A stretch of DNA of 36,287 nt from Puniceicoccaceae bacterium (GTDB taxonomy: Bacteria; Verrucomicrobiota; Verrucomicrobiia; Opitutales; Coraliomargaritaceae): positions 1-36,287 of the forward strand of contig PBYS01000096.1 of NCBI GenBank assembly GCA_002729725.1, read 5' to 3'. The position numbers and the translations under genes were made by a program. Under the pieces are notes generated by a model, which searched no databases, was not told the DNA's origin, and saw only the letters and a program-made list of their open reading frames with translations. This document shows positions 28,064 to 36,287 of the stretch, one piece after another; within the stretch, counting starts at the first letter, position 1, and every line of letters begins with the position of its first letter.

Positions 28064-28522
28064 TCAAAAGTCGCGTTCTTTAGTATCCACCACCAGCGTC
28101 ACCGGCCCGTCGTTGTGAGCCTCGATGTGCATGCGCTCACCAAACACACCCGTCGGCACCCGCTGGCCCAGAGTCTGCGAGAGCCGCTCTACGAAATACT
28201 CGTAGAGCGGCACCGCTTGCTGCGGATGCGCTGCACGGTTAAATGAAGGGCGATTGCCTTTTCTCAGACTGCCGAACAAGGTAAACTGACTGATGACCAA
28301 GGCCTCGCCACCGATGCCCCGTAAAGACAGGTCCATACGCCCTCCCGGCTCCGATTCGAAAATCCGCAGTTTAACGATACGCTTGATCAACCAATCTGCA
28401 TCCGCCTCGCTGTCCTCTTGGCCCACGCCAAGAAAGACAAGCACGCCCTGCCCGATCTCACCGACCACATCGCCGGCCACAGCCACATTCGCACTCGATA
28501 CCCGTTGAATCACCGCTCTCAT
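28064..28522 (-). CDS. dtd: D-aminoacyl-tRNA deacylase
   Basis: The 152-aa enzyme hydrolyses D-aminoacyl-tRNAs. It starts [15 protein letters not shown] and shows [21 protein letters not shown] and the Gly-cisPro motif in [12 protein letters not shown]. The frame is open for 17 codons upstream, but the family start is the ATG at 28522. Confidence 0.95.
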   Translation of the reverse strand: MRAVIQRVSSANVAVAGDVVGEIGQGVLVFLGVGQEDSEADADWLIKRIVKLRIFESEPGGRMDLSLRGIGGEALVISQFTLFGSLRKGNRPSFNRAAHPQQAVPLYEYFVERLSQTLGQRVPTGVFGERMHIEAHNDGPVTLVVDTKERDF

Positions 28523-28578
28523 GCGCCGAATAAAAGCGAGCCGCCAAGCCATGACAAGCTTTCGAGCACCCACACAAA

Positions 28579-28604
28579 GTAGCGGGGCTCTTCAGACCCC
28601 GTCC
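28579..28604 (+). repeat. REP element (same subtype as the 5' BIME units)
   Basis: GTAG, stem CGGGG, loop CTC-TTCA-GA, stem CCCCG, then TCC. This 26-nt unit differs from the REP at 373-398 at two positions only, although it lies 28 kb away. It sits between the divergent starts of dtd and the lipoprotein gene. The rest of 28523-28722 shows nothing else. Confidence 0.82.
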
Positions 28605-28722
28605 CACGTCGTGCCCAGCAAGAGCCCACAGCTTCCGATACCGACGCTAAGCGCACGGCGACGACTCAACACAAAAACTCGCAGTTGCAATCGCACTTAC
28701 TTCAATTACTCTATCTATAACG

Positions 28723-29271
28723 ATGAAACCCACCGCTCTACTTCTCCTATTAGCGACCATTTTAATTACCGGCTGCGTCTCGCCCACAACTGTCGATTAC
28801 GACCGAACAGCGAAGGCCAAGATCAATAGCTACAAGTGCTTCGTGATCGATAGCCGCGAAGAGCGCTCCAACTATCAGGACATCGTCCTCAGCCCCATTG
28901 TAGACCGACGTATCGAGCAAGCCCTTAGCCGCACGCTCCAAGCCAAAGGCATGAACCAAGGCTGTGCTGAACCGGACTTCCGAGTCACCTTTAACACAAT
29001 CACCAAAACCAAAACCGAAGTCAACGACCTCGGAGTCGGCCCCACTCCCTTCCGACGCTATCCCTATCACGGATACGGCGCATTCAGCCGAATCGACATC
29101 AATCAATACGAAGAAGGCACCTTCATCGTCGACATCATCGACCAAGCCAGCAAAGAACTGGTCTGGCGTGGCACCTACACACAACGCCTAGGCTGGAGCG
29201 CCCCCAACGACGAAAAAGTGCAACAGATCGTCTCCGACATCTTAGTCAATTTCCCGCCGCACAGCGAATAA
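28723..29271 (+). CDS. DUF4136-like lipoprotein
   Basis: The 182-aa protein has a lipoprotein signal peptide with the lipobox LITGC (Cys18). The mature part shows the DUF4136-type pattern: VDYDRTAKAKINSYKCFVID, DRRIEQALSRTLQAKGM, PDFRVTFNTI, EGTFIVDIIDQASKELVWRGT. Such lipoproteins are membrane-attached and of unknown function. Confidence 0.82.
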   Translation: MKPTALLLLLATILITGCVSPTTVDYDRTAKAKINSYKCFVIDSREERSNYQDIVLSPIVDRRIEQALSRTLQAKGMNQGCAEPDFRVTFNTITKTKTEVNDLGVGPTPFRRYPYHGYGAFSRIDINQYEEGTFIVDIIDQASKELVWRGTYTQRLGWSAPNDEKVQQIVSDILVNFPPHSE

Positions 29272-29287
29272 GACCCGCATCATGCCA

Positions 29288-30379
29288 CTACTTGTACAGT
29301 GGAGGCTTCGCAATTTGCAGCGCTAGTTTATGGCCACGCAAGTCAACGAAGAGCGACTGCTCTTTCGCCTCAGTCAACACGATGGCACTTCCAATCGGGC
29401 AGCCCAATATGGGCGACAAAGTGCCAGAGAGCACTTGCCCCACTGAATCGCCCGCCTCATTGATGACCGGTGTGCCCTCGCGAGCAATACGGCGCCCCTC
29501 TAATTTAAAATGCACCACGCGGCGCGGAATCCCATTCTCCTGCTGCTCCGTCAACGCATTTTTGCCAATAAAGTCGGTCTTATTCAACTTCACCGTCCAA
29601 TCGAGACTGGCCTCAAACGGAGTGATCTGGTCGCTCAACTCATGCCCATACAAAGGCAAGCCCGCTTCCAGGCGCAAACTATCGCGCGCCCCTAAGCCGC
29701 AGAGCTTAACTCCGATGGCTTCGCCCTCGGACATAATTTGCTTCGCCAACACCTCGGCCACCTTGGGCGAGCTGTAAATCTCGAAACCGTCTTCTCCCGT
29801 ATAGCCGGTGCGACAAATGCGAATCTTCTCACCTCCAAATGTCACTGACTGGTGCCAAAAGCGCTTAATTCCGGCGACTTCCTCAATGCCCACTGCCAGT
29901 AAAATCGCTTCTGCCTGAGGTCCCTGCAGCGCCAACAGTGCGTAATCGTCGGATTGATCTTCAATGCTAACTTCCAAGCCCCAACGCTCGGCCTGCTTTA
30001 AGAACCAGCCATAGTCTTTTTCGATGTTGCCGGCGTTGACACAAACCAGAAATTCCTCCTCCCCGGTTCGATAGACAATTAGGTCGTCCACCACCGTGCC
30101 TTCACTATTACACATGGGAGAATAGACCGCCTTACCGATCGGCGCACTGGCCACAGCATTCACCACCAAGCGGTCTAAAAACAGAGCCGCATCGCTGCCC
30201 TGCACAAAAAACTCGCCCATATGACTCACATCAAAAAGCCCGGCTGCTTCACGCACCGCCCTATGCTCCTCTAAGATGCTACTGTATTGCACGGGCATAT
30301 TCCAGCCACCGAAAGCAACAAACCGGGCGCCCTGAGCGGCATGAAAATCGTGAAGTGGAATTTGAAGTACGCTGGGCAT
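29288..30379 (-). CDS. gcvT: Glycine cleavage system T protein (aminomethyltransferase)
   Basis: The 363-aa protein catalyses transfer of the methylene of glycine to tetrahydrofolate in the glycine cleavage complex. Visible are [37 protein letters not shown] N-terminal blocks, the [12 protein letters not shown] segment, [13 protein letters not shown] and [19 protein letters not shown]. It is divergent from gcvP with 259 bp between starts. gcvH is not in the window. Confidence 0.96.
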   Translation of the reverse strand: MPSVLQIPLHDFHAAQGARFVAFGGWNMPVQYSSILEEHRAVREAAGLFDVSHMGEFFVQGSDAALFLDRLVVNAVASAPIGKAVYSPMCNSEGTVVDDLIVYRTGEEEFLVCVNAGNIEKDYGWFLKQAERWGLEVSIEDQSDDYALLALQGPQAEAILLAVGIEEVAGIKRFWHQSVTFGGEKIRICRTGYTGEDGFEIYSSPKVAEVLAKQIMSEGEAIGVKLCGLGARDSLRLEAGLPLYGHELSDQITPFEASLDWTVKLNKTDFIGKNALTEQQENGIPRRVVHFKLEGRRIAREGTPVINEAGDSVGQVLSGTLSPILGCPIGSAIVLTEAKEQSLFVDLRGHKLALQIAKPPLYK

Positions 30380-30638
30380 AAGATGTATCAGTTGCTAGTA
30401 AAATGCTAAAGTGTTGGCTGCGAGTTCTAAGGATCGCTGATGCGACACGAGCGAAGACCCTAACGAAAAAATCAAGGTCTATAGACTCGTGGGCAATGAA
30501 ACTCAATTCCATCTCATAAAGTCAAGTTTCGCGCAAAGATACTTACCTCAGCAAAAGAAGAGCTTCAGAAAAATTATTGTGTTTACCAGCGTCACAAGTC
30601 TGGATCGTTCATTTTAACGCAGTTTCTACCATCCTACC

Positions 30639-33602
30639 ATGCACACCAGCCTAGCCGACCAGCGCGAACTCGCGCGCCACTACATTCCTGCCAGCGAAAC
30701 TGACATTCGCGCCATGCTCGACGCCGTGGGCAAAGAACGGCTGGACGACCTCTTCGACCACATCCCCAGTGATGTGCGTTTCGCCAACGAGCTGGAGCTG
30801 CCGGAGGAGCTGGAATACGAGGCACTTAAAGAGCGCCTCAGCGCCATCGCAGCCAAGAATCGTATCGGCACCAGTTTTCTCGGCGACGGCGTGCCCGACT
30901 TTGTGCCGTCCCCGGTCATCGCGCCGATTTGCGACATCCGCAACATGACCACCGCCTACACGCCCTATCAGCCAGAGCTGAGCCAGGGCACCTTGCTGGC
31001 GCACTGGATCTACCAATGCTCGATGGCCCGCCTGACGGGCTTCGAAGCGGTCAACGCTTCACTCTACGACCGCTCGACTTCTATTTTCGAGGGCATCTGC
31101 GCCGCCATCCGTATGAGCCGTGGCAAATCAGCGGCTCTCATCCCCGAAACACTCTACCCGGGCGACTTGGAAGTGCTGGCCACTCAATCAGAAGGCACTG
31201 AAATCGAACTCATCCGCGTGCCCGCCGATCCGGAGACGGGCCTCATCGATCCAGCAGCGCTCGCCGCGGCCGCAACGGATGCGGCAGATCGCCTCGCCGC
31301 CATCGTCTTCCCCCAAGTCAATACATTCGGCTTACTGGAAGAGGTCGATGCGCTCACTCAATTTGCCGTTGAACGCGGGCTCAAAACGATCGCGGTGATC
31401 GATCCGCTCTTGCTGGCACCCGGCGGACTCAAGGCTCCCTGCGATTTCGGCGAAAATGGCGTCGATATCATCGTCGGCGAAGCCCACCACCTTGCACTGG
31501 CTCCCAACTTCGGCGGCCCGGGACTCGGACTCTTCGGTGTGCGTTTCAGTAGCAAAGACCGCAACGGCGTGCGCGCCGCCCCTGGCCGTTTCATCGGCAA
31601 GGCCAAAGACAGCGCCGGCCGCGAATGCCGCGTCGGCGTGCTCTCCACCCGCGAACAACACATCCGCAAGGACAAGGCCACCTCCAACATCTGCTCGAAC
31701 CAAGCCTTCATAGCGACACTGGTCGGGGCTGCGCTGCTGGAACGCGGCGACTCTGGACTCGAAAAGATTTTAAGCGATCTACGCAGTAAGCTCAGCCAGG
31801 CGGTCGCCCAGTTGACTCGCTTCGATGGCGTCGAGCTGGCCTTCCCGCAATCCACAAGTTACCATGAGGTGACTTTCAAGCTCTCCCAACCGGTCGCCTC
31901 CGTGCTAACCGCCGCTCGCGCAGCGGGGGTATTGGCTGGGGCCGATGTTTCCGATCGCATCGCAGATGGACGTCAGCTCTTAAAGCTCTCCTTTTCCAAT
32001 CGCGAGCAACCACTCGACGCTCTGCTCGCGGCCTTTGAATCTATTTTCGGAGCGCCCGCAGCTGACGCGCAAACATTGGCCGCCGTGCCTGCCGAGAAAA
32101 TCCGCGCCACCGCGCCGGGCTTGCCGTGCTACAGCGCCGACGAAGTGATCCAATATTATCAGGAACTGGGCAAACTCAACGTCAGCCCCGACGACGGTTG
32201 CTACCCGCTCGGCTCCTGCACCATGAAATACAATCCCAAGGTCAACGACTGGGCGGCCAGCCTGCCTGGCTTCACCGACCTGCACCCGCAAGCGCCGGTC
32301 GAAGATTCACAGGGCTGTCTGATGGTGCTGCACGAAATTCAAGAATGGTTCAAGGGCATCACCGGCCTGCCCGGCGTCACCACGCAACCGCTCGCAGGCG
32401 CGCAGGGCGAACTGGTGGGACTCAAACTATTCCAAGCCTATCACCGCGACAAGGGGGAGACACGTGACATCATCCTGATTCCACGCTCGGCGCACGGCAC
32501 CAACTTCGCCACCGCCACCATGGCCGGCTTCGGCGGCAAGCAGGGCAAAATCGTCTATTTGGAAGCCGACACCGAGGGCCGCGTGCTCAACGAAGACCTC
32601 GACCGCCGCATCGAAGAATACGGCGAACGCATCGCGGGCGTGATGATCACCAACCCCAACACCTCCGGCATCTTCGAGACTTCCTTCAAGCAGATCGCGG
32701 AAAAAATCCACGCACTCGGCGGCCTGGTCTACATGGACGGCGCCAACATGAACGCCATTGCCGGTTGGATCGACCTCGGGGCACTCGGTGTCGATGCAGT
32801 GCACAACAACCTACACAAGACCTGGACCATCCCCCACGGCGGAGGCGGCCCCGGCGATGCCATCGTGGCCGTCAGTGACAAGCTGTTGCCCTTCCTGCCT
32901 GGCTACCAAATCGAGTTCGACGGCACCACCTACACACCCGTCAAAGCGGAAAAGTCAATTGGCTCCTTCCATCGTCACTGGGGCAACTTCGCCCACAAGG
33001 TGCGCTGCCTCACTTACCTGCTGCGCCTCGGCCACGCAGGCGTGCGCCGCATGTCGGCCATGGCTGTGCTGAGCGCCCGCTACTTGCACGAGCAATTGCG
33101 CGAAGACTACGCAACCTTGCCGACGGGCTCCGACGCCGAACCGCGCATGCACGAATTTATCCTTTCGCTCAAAACCGAAGACTTCGGGGCGCTCGAAAGT
33201 GTCGGCCTACGCAAGAGCGACGCCGCGCCCCGCATCGGCAAGCTCTTCCTCGACTTCGGATTTCACGCGCCCACCGTGGCTTGGCCCGAAGCCCTCGGCC
33301 TCATGATCGAGCCCACCGAGAGCTACACCCAAGCCGAGCTCGACCGCTTCGCCGAAGCCGTCAAAGCCATTTTAAAACTGGTCAAAGAGCACCCACAAGC
33401 GCTCAAGTCCGCGCCCCACTTCACCCCGATCGACCGCGTCGAAGAAGTGGAAGCCAACCGCGACGTCTGCCTCTCTGAGTCACTGGACACCTTGCCCGAG
33501 CTCAACGTCGCCCGCATCCATTCCAGCGAACTGGCCCAGATGCCCGTCGCGGCGATCTACGCCAAGATCGTGGAAGCAATCGAAGCCGAAGCAAAGAGCT
33601 GA
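30639..33602 (+). CDS. gcvP: Glycine dehydrogenase (decarboxylating), fused PA-PB type
   Basis: The 987-aa PLP enzyme is the P-protein. The N-terminal ~480 residues follow the GcvPA half (YTPYQPELSQGTLLAHWIYQ, FGGPGLGLFG, STREQHIRKDKATSNICSNQA). The C-terminal ~500 residues follow GcvPB, with YPLGSCTMKYNPK, RSAHGTNFATATMAG and the PLP Lys in NNLHKTWTIPHGGGGPG. The N-half deviates at usually invariant spots (YDRSTSIFEG for YDGATA-AEA, and GDGVPDFVP for the GAYDHYVP-like motif), and its similarity is to two-subunit PA proteins. It therefore looks like a natural PA-PB fusion rather than the classical one-piece GcvP. The spacer before it (30380-30638) has no recognised riboswitch. Confidence 0.93.
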   Translation: MHTSLADQRELARHYIPASETDIRAMLDAVGKERLDDLFDHIPSDVRFANELELPEELEYEALKERLSAIAAKNRIGTSFLGDGVPDFVPSPVIAPICDIRNMTTAYTPYQPELSQGTLLAHWIYQCSMARLTGFEAVNASLYDRSTSIFEGICAAIRMSRGKSAALIPETLYPGDLEVLATQSEGTEIELIRVPADPETGLIDPAALAAAATDAADRLAAIVFPQVNTFGLLEEVDALTQFAVERGLKTIAVIDPLLLAPGGLKAPCDFGENGVDIIVGEAHHLALAPNFGGPGLGLFGVRFSSKDRNGVRAAPGRFIGKAKDSAGRECRVGVLSTREQHIRKDKATSNICSNQAFIATLVGAALLERGDSGLEKILSDLRSKLSQAVAQLTRFDGVELAFPQSTSYHEVTFKLSQPVASVLTAARAAGVLAGADVSDRIADGRQLLKLSFSNREQPLDALLAAFESIFGAPAADAQTLAAVPAEKIRATAPGLPCYSADEVIQYYQELGKLNVSPDDGCYPLGSCTMKYNPKVNDWAASLPGFTDLHPQAPVEDSQGCLMVLHEIQEWFKGITGLPGVTTQPLAGAQGELVGLKLFQAYHRDKGETRDIILIPRSAHGTNFATATMAGFGGKQGKIVYLEADTEGRVLNEDLDRRIEEYGERIAGVMITNPNTSGIFETSFKQIAEKIHALGGLVYMDGANMNAIAGWIDLGALGVDAVHNNLHKTWTIPHGGGGPGDAIVAVSDKLLPFLPGYQIEFDGTTYTPVKAEKSIGSFHRHWGNFAHKVRCLTYLLRLGHAGVRRMSAMAVLSARYLHEQLREDYATLPTGSDAEPRMHEFILSLKTEDFGALESVGLRKSDAAPRIGKLFLDFGFHAPTVAWPEALGLMIEPTESYTQAELDRFAEAVKAILKLVKEHPQALKSAPHFTPIDRVEEVEANRDVCLSESLDTLPELNVARIHSSELAQMPVAAIYAKIVEAIEAEAKS

Positions 33603-33719
33603 AGCACTCACCTGGCAGACACTGGAGTGGAACCGTTAATTTACGTGAATTAACGTGAATCCAGTCCGACGCGAAGCTGATAAGGATGAAAACTCATCGA
33701 GCTTTCAGCAAAGAGTCAT

Positions 33720-33734
33720 GGCACCAGGGGTGCC
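33720..33734. other. Small hairpin in the gcvP-EamA spacer
   Basis: GGCACC-AGG-GGTGCC is a perfect 6-bp stem without a T-run. The same spacer (33603-33861) has a short tandem ACGTGAAT-TA-ACGTGAAT (33642-33659) and a 12-bp match, CCAGTCCGACGC (33661-33672), to the BIME units at 5'. No gene is seen. Confidence 0.45.
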
Positions 33735-33861
33735 GTGCATAAGTGCGACCGCAGCCAAGCGCTGCAGCGCTCACTCTTAGCGAGCGACTCTCCACTCTCT
33801 ACTTATAGCACTCCCGACCACCTTCGCAGGAATAAGCAAGCTGAGCGCGGCTCCCAAGCAC

Positions 33862-34719
33862 ATGTTCTCACAGATCAAGGTCCTCTGCTTAACAGCGCTG
33901 ACGCTCCTAGCGTTCGCCGGTAATTCTGTATTGTGCCGGCTAGCGTTGGAAGGAGCTGCCATTGCCCCCTACTCCTTCACTTCGCTGCGACTCCTCGGAG
34001 CTGTCATGGTATTAGTTCCGCTCTCGATCTGGATTATCCCAGGCGCGGGCACTGGTTGGGCACAGGGCTCTTGGCGCTCAGGATTTGCGCTCTATGCCTA
34101 CGCAGCCGCATTTTCGATGGCCTATCGCTCCCTAAGCTCTGGCACGGGTGCCTTAATACTGTTCGGAGCGGTCCAAATCACCATGCTGCTGGCCGCGCAC
34201 CGCCAAGGTGAACGTATGCATCGCAGTCAATGGACTGCCTTCGCGGTCGCCATCGCAGAGATCGTTTACTTAGTCTCCCCTGGGGTCTCCGCGCCAGATC
34301 CACTCGGCGCACTTCTGATGCTGCTCAGTGGCGTGGCTTGGGGCGTCTACTCCATCGCAGGCAAGGGCATCTCGTCTCCCATTTTAGTCAGCTCGGGCAA
34401 TTTCCTAAAAGCGGCCCCCTTTGCATTGGCAAGCAGTGTCTACGCCTTCGCATACGTAGACTTAAGCGCTCCAGGGATCCTACTCGCGCTCTTATCCGGG
34501 AGCGTGACCTCGGGTTTAGGCTATGTTTTATGGTATACAACACTTCCAAAGCTGGCAACCACTCAAGCTGCGATTGCTCAACTGTTAGTGCCCTTGCTCG
34601 CCACCTTGGGTGGCATCGTTTTTATCAATGAGCGCCTCACACGGCGCCTAGCCATCGCTTCAGCACTGGTCATAGGCGGCGTCGCGTGGTCAATGACTCG
34701 TAAAATCAAGCAAGTGTAA
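33862..34719 (+). CDS. EamA/DMT-family transporter
   Basis: The 285-aa protein has ten hydrophobic helices in two EamA repeats. The signature stretches are FAGNSVLCRLALEGAAIAPYSFTSLR (N-half start) and SVTSGLGYVLWYTTLPKLATTQAAIAQLLVPLLATLGGIVFINERL (C-half). It exports or imports small metabolites, and the substrate cannot be predicted. It is convergent with the peroxiredoxin remnant (8 bp between stops). Confidence 0.9.
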   Translation: MFSQIKVLCLTALTLLAFAGNSVLCRLALEGAAIAPYSFTSLRLLGAVMVLVPLSIWIIPGAGTGWAQGSWRSGFALYAYAAAFSMAYRSLSSGTGALILFGAVQITMLLAAHRQGERMHRSQWTAFAVAIAEIVYLVSPGVSAPDPLGALLMLLSGVAWGVYSIAGKGISSPILVSSGNFLKAAPFALASSVYAFAYVDLSAPGILLALLSGSVTSGLGYVLWYTTLPKLATTQAAIAQLLVPLLATLGGIVFINERLTRRLAIASALVIGGVAWSMTRKIKQV

Positions 34720-34726
34720 CCGTAGG

Positions 34727-35191
34727 CTAACGATGCAATGCACGCACAGCCGCGAGCACATCGTCCGGCTCGGCACGTGTGCGGTAGTCGACATCCACCG
34801 AGCGCCAGGCGACACGCCCATCGCTGCCGACCACAAAAGTCGCCGGAATCGGTAAGCGGCTGCCATTGCCGCCGTTAATGTCCACCAAGTCCAATTTGCG
34901 ATCTTTACGCATGTGCTCCAGCAACGGCTCGGGCACCTCCCAAGCGACGCCGTAGTCGCTAGCAACACGGCAGTCTTGATCCGAAAGCACAACAAACTCC
35001 AGCGCGTCGCGCTCCACTTGCGTCAACGACTGATCCGGCATTTGCGGACTAATCGCCACCAGCTGAGCGCCAAGCTCATGAATCTCTGCCAGGCGCGACT
35101 GCAAGGCACGCAGCTGTAGGTTACAATACGGACACCAACTACCCCGGTAAAACATCAGTACCACCGGCCCCTGAGAGAGTAAATCGCGCAA
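34727..35191 (-). pseudogene. AhpC/TSA peroxiredoxin-like gene, 5'-truncated
   Basis: About 154 codons code for a thioredoxin-fold protein with SFYRG-type VLMFYRGSWCPYCNLQLRALQ (Cys20, Cys23 in local numbering), VAISPQ and LPIPATFVVGSDGRVAWRSVDVDYRTRAEP. Relatives are ~205-220 aa and have ~60 further N-terminal residues (helix plus G-x-x-AP-xF-xL-P), which are absent here. The frame opens only at a TTG inside the joined hicA remnant, with an in-frame TGA eight codons earlier. A truncated but perhaps still translated fragment. The stop-to-stop gap with the EamA gene is 8 bp. Confidence 0.75.
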
Positions 35192-35246
35192 AGCCGTTGG
35201 CCAAAAGGATCTTCACGATCTCGTCTGAACTAAGCAGCTTAGGCAC
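35190..35246 (-). pseudogene. hicA: hicA toxin, 5' fragment only
   Basis: Starting at GTG 35246, overlapping the hicB stop, the frame reads MPKLLSSDEIVKILLANGF. This is the first 19 residues of a HicA mRNA interferase (first helix). It then runs straight into the peroxiredoxin remnant in another frame. The GSH(R/A) active-site strand and the rest of the toxin are missing. Overlapping start/stop as in intact hicBA operons supports the identification. Confidence 0.8.
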
Positions 35247-35451
35247 TGACCAGGCTCTCTCCGATTAAGACCTCTTCCACGCTTTGGTATGCGGATGGAT
35301 CGGCGTCTTCAAAATACAGCTCCAGAGCTTCCTTGATATTGAAGATGGCTTCTTCGACGGTCTCGCCAAAACTGGACACATCCACGTTCAGACATTGGGC
35401 GACATAAAAGCCGTCCTGTTTATAGATGCAGTATTTCACGGATTGATTCAT
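35239..35451 (-). CDS. hicB: HicB-family antitoxin
   Basis: The product is about 70 aa from ATG 35451: VKYCIYKQDGFYVAQCLNVDVSSFGETVEEAIFNIKEALELYFED. This is the ferredoxin-like HicB N-terminal domain, without the C-terminal DNA-binding helix found in longer HicBs. It is a short HicB of the kind encoded before hicA. Alternative ATGs exist at 35463 and 35580; the latter adds a non-homologous 43-residue lead. The partner toxin is truncated (35190-35246), so this is an orphaned antitoxin. Confidence 0.82.
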   Translation of the reverse strand: MNQSVKYCIYKQDGFYVAQCLNVDVSSFGETVEEAIFNIKEALELYFEDADPSAYQSVEEVLIGESLVSA

Positions 35452-35563
35452 GAGGATATTCATACGGGTTTTAGTCTTTTTCGCAACTCCCATTATTTGA
35501 CGGATGCGTCCTGGCGTAGACTTCCTTGAAAGGGGGGGCGCAAACGTAGAATATAAACATTTT

Positions 35564-36287
35564 TCATTCATTTGATTCACGTATAAGATTGGTGACTCTG
35601 GAAGGGTGCCCCATGTTCAAGCGCTTGGCAATCCATGGATTCCCCGCAGTGGTCTTTGCCCGAAGTGCTTTGGCTATGTTCACTTTCCAGTCGGCACCCT
35701 TGCGTTCTGCTTTCAGATCATCTTCGGTTTTACCGAGACCGGCCATACTCTCGACCACCAGCCCGTCCCACATCGCTTCGTTTAGCTTCTTTAATTCGCT
35801 CCCTTCCCAGACCACGTCCGGGTGGCGTTCCCGCAGGTCTTTTTCCAAAGCCTTCCGTGCTTCCTTTACACCAAGAAACCAACCGCCACAATAGCGTTTC
35901 ATCAGCTCGTCCCGTCGGCGTGGGTCACCCTCCTCCCTAAGTTCAAGATAATTGGCGCAACGGCGCATCCCGCCCAAACTATCCGAAAAGCCTAAAATTG
36001 ACAGGAAATCCTCCCGACACAGGCCCGAACGAACATCACGTCTAAAATATTTCGGATAACTGGATAGCGCGTAGGCCTTTAGCTCGCGGAAAGAGCAAAT
36101 CTTAGCCCGCACAGGATTGAGATGAAATGACTCATAATCACATACGCGTGCAGCTTCCACCCACAGCGCTCCACCACTTCAAATAGGCAGCGTTCAAACG
36201 CTTCACCCGTGTTCGCCTTCAAGAACAACTCCTTGCGGTAATTGCCACGGCTGATCACATGATAGATCGCTCCAGGGTATTCGATGC
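35564..36287 (-). pseudogene. RAYT / IS200-like Y1 transposase with internal deletion (runs off window)
   Basis: On the minus strand from the window edge the frame reads EYPGAIYHVISRGNYRKELF and then CGWKLHAYVIMS, the N-terminal HUH-transposase block. At about 36132-36138 it jumps, in another frame, to FHLNPVRAKICSFRELKAY. The ~50-60 residues that normally separate these blocks (rest of the MSNH-HL motif and the region up to YIHLNPVRAKI) are deleted, with a frameshift. The remaining ~190 codons form the long C-terminal part typical of verrucomicrobial RAYTs (GCxxWDG-type and WIAKRLNMGHPSRVTNLIRES). The gene is inactive but belongs to the family that mobilises REP palindromes like those in this window. 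Confidence 0.83.

Noticed and set aside
30380..30638. Glycine riboswitch between gcvT and gcvP
   Set aside because: I looked for the conserved aptamer core and paired stems on both strands and did not find them. A covariance-model search would be decisive.

Overview
The window most resembles a chromosomal segment from a marine-type Verrucomicrobiota bacterium of the Opitutae (Coraliomargarita / Puniceicoccales-like). This is inferred from a PEP-CTERM surface protein, outer-membrane TonB-dependent uptake, secreted proteins with a Ca-loop tail, frequent GTAG-type REP palindromes with RAYT transposase remnants, and the overall gene style. No rRNA or tRNA is present to confirm it. Most genes are single-copy housekeeping genes. 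The spacers between them are unusually rich in small repeats.

Layout. 1-535: two near-identical ~150-bp REP-pair (BIME-like) units, then an aldose-1-epimerase-like gene (536-1465). 1466-1938: heptanucleotide arrays and tandem REPs. 1939-4764: trkA-trkH potassium uptake operon. 4765-6834: more repeats, an Smr-domain gene, a RAYT C-terminal remnant, and rmuC. 6878-12875: a metal (probably zinc) cluster made of a ZnuD-like TonB receptor, two surface proteins of the 'choice-of-anchor M' type (one with a Ca-loop C-terminus, one with PEP-CTERM), a Fur-family regulator and a MerC-domain membrane protein. 13016-15149: truA, divergent from a TauE/SafE permease and ruvC. 15187-17769: a Wzy/O-antigen-ligase-like polytopic protein. 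17953-22084: glycogen phosphorylase with a histone-like tail, and an uncharacterised ATP-grasp-like protein. 22363-23535: AAA/DUF4143 ATPase. 23584-24745: prfB with a canonical programmed +1 frameshift. 24827-28051: queA, an ECF sigma factor, a putative anti-sigma factor and a YceI protein. 28064-29271: dtd and a DUF4136-like lipoprotein. 29288-33602: divergent gcvT and a fused gcvP. 33862-34719: EamA permease. 34727-36287: a decayed stretch with a truncated peroxiredoxin joined to a truncated hicA, hicB, and a RAYT pseudogene with an internal deletion.

The most interesting system is the 6.9-12.9 kb cluster. Three spacers in it carry the same 15-bp dyad (TGAAA-N5-TTTCA type, Fur-box sized): between the back-to-back start codons of the receptor and the first surface protein, just upstream of the second surface protein, and just upstream of the MerC gene. 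I infer a Zur-type regulon for zinc capture at the cell surface and import through the outer membrane. Anchor-M domains are known mainly from actinobacterial proteins linked to metal ABC transporters, so pairing them with a ZnuD-type receptor looks like a Gram-negative version of that idea. The second theme is a family of GTAG-headed REP palindromes, heptamer arrays and RAYT relics that have reshaped gene ends (smr, truA).
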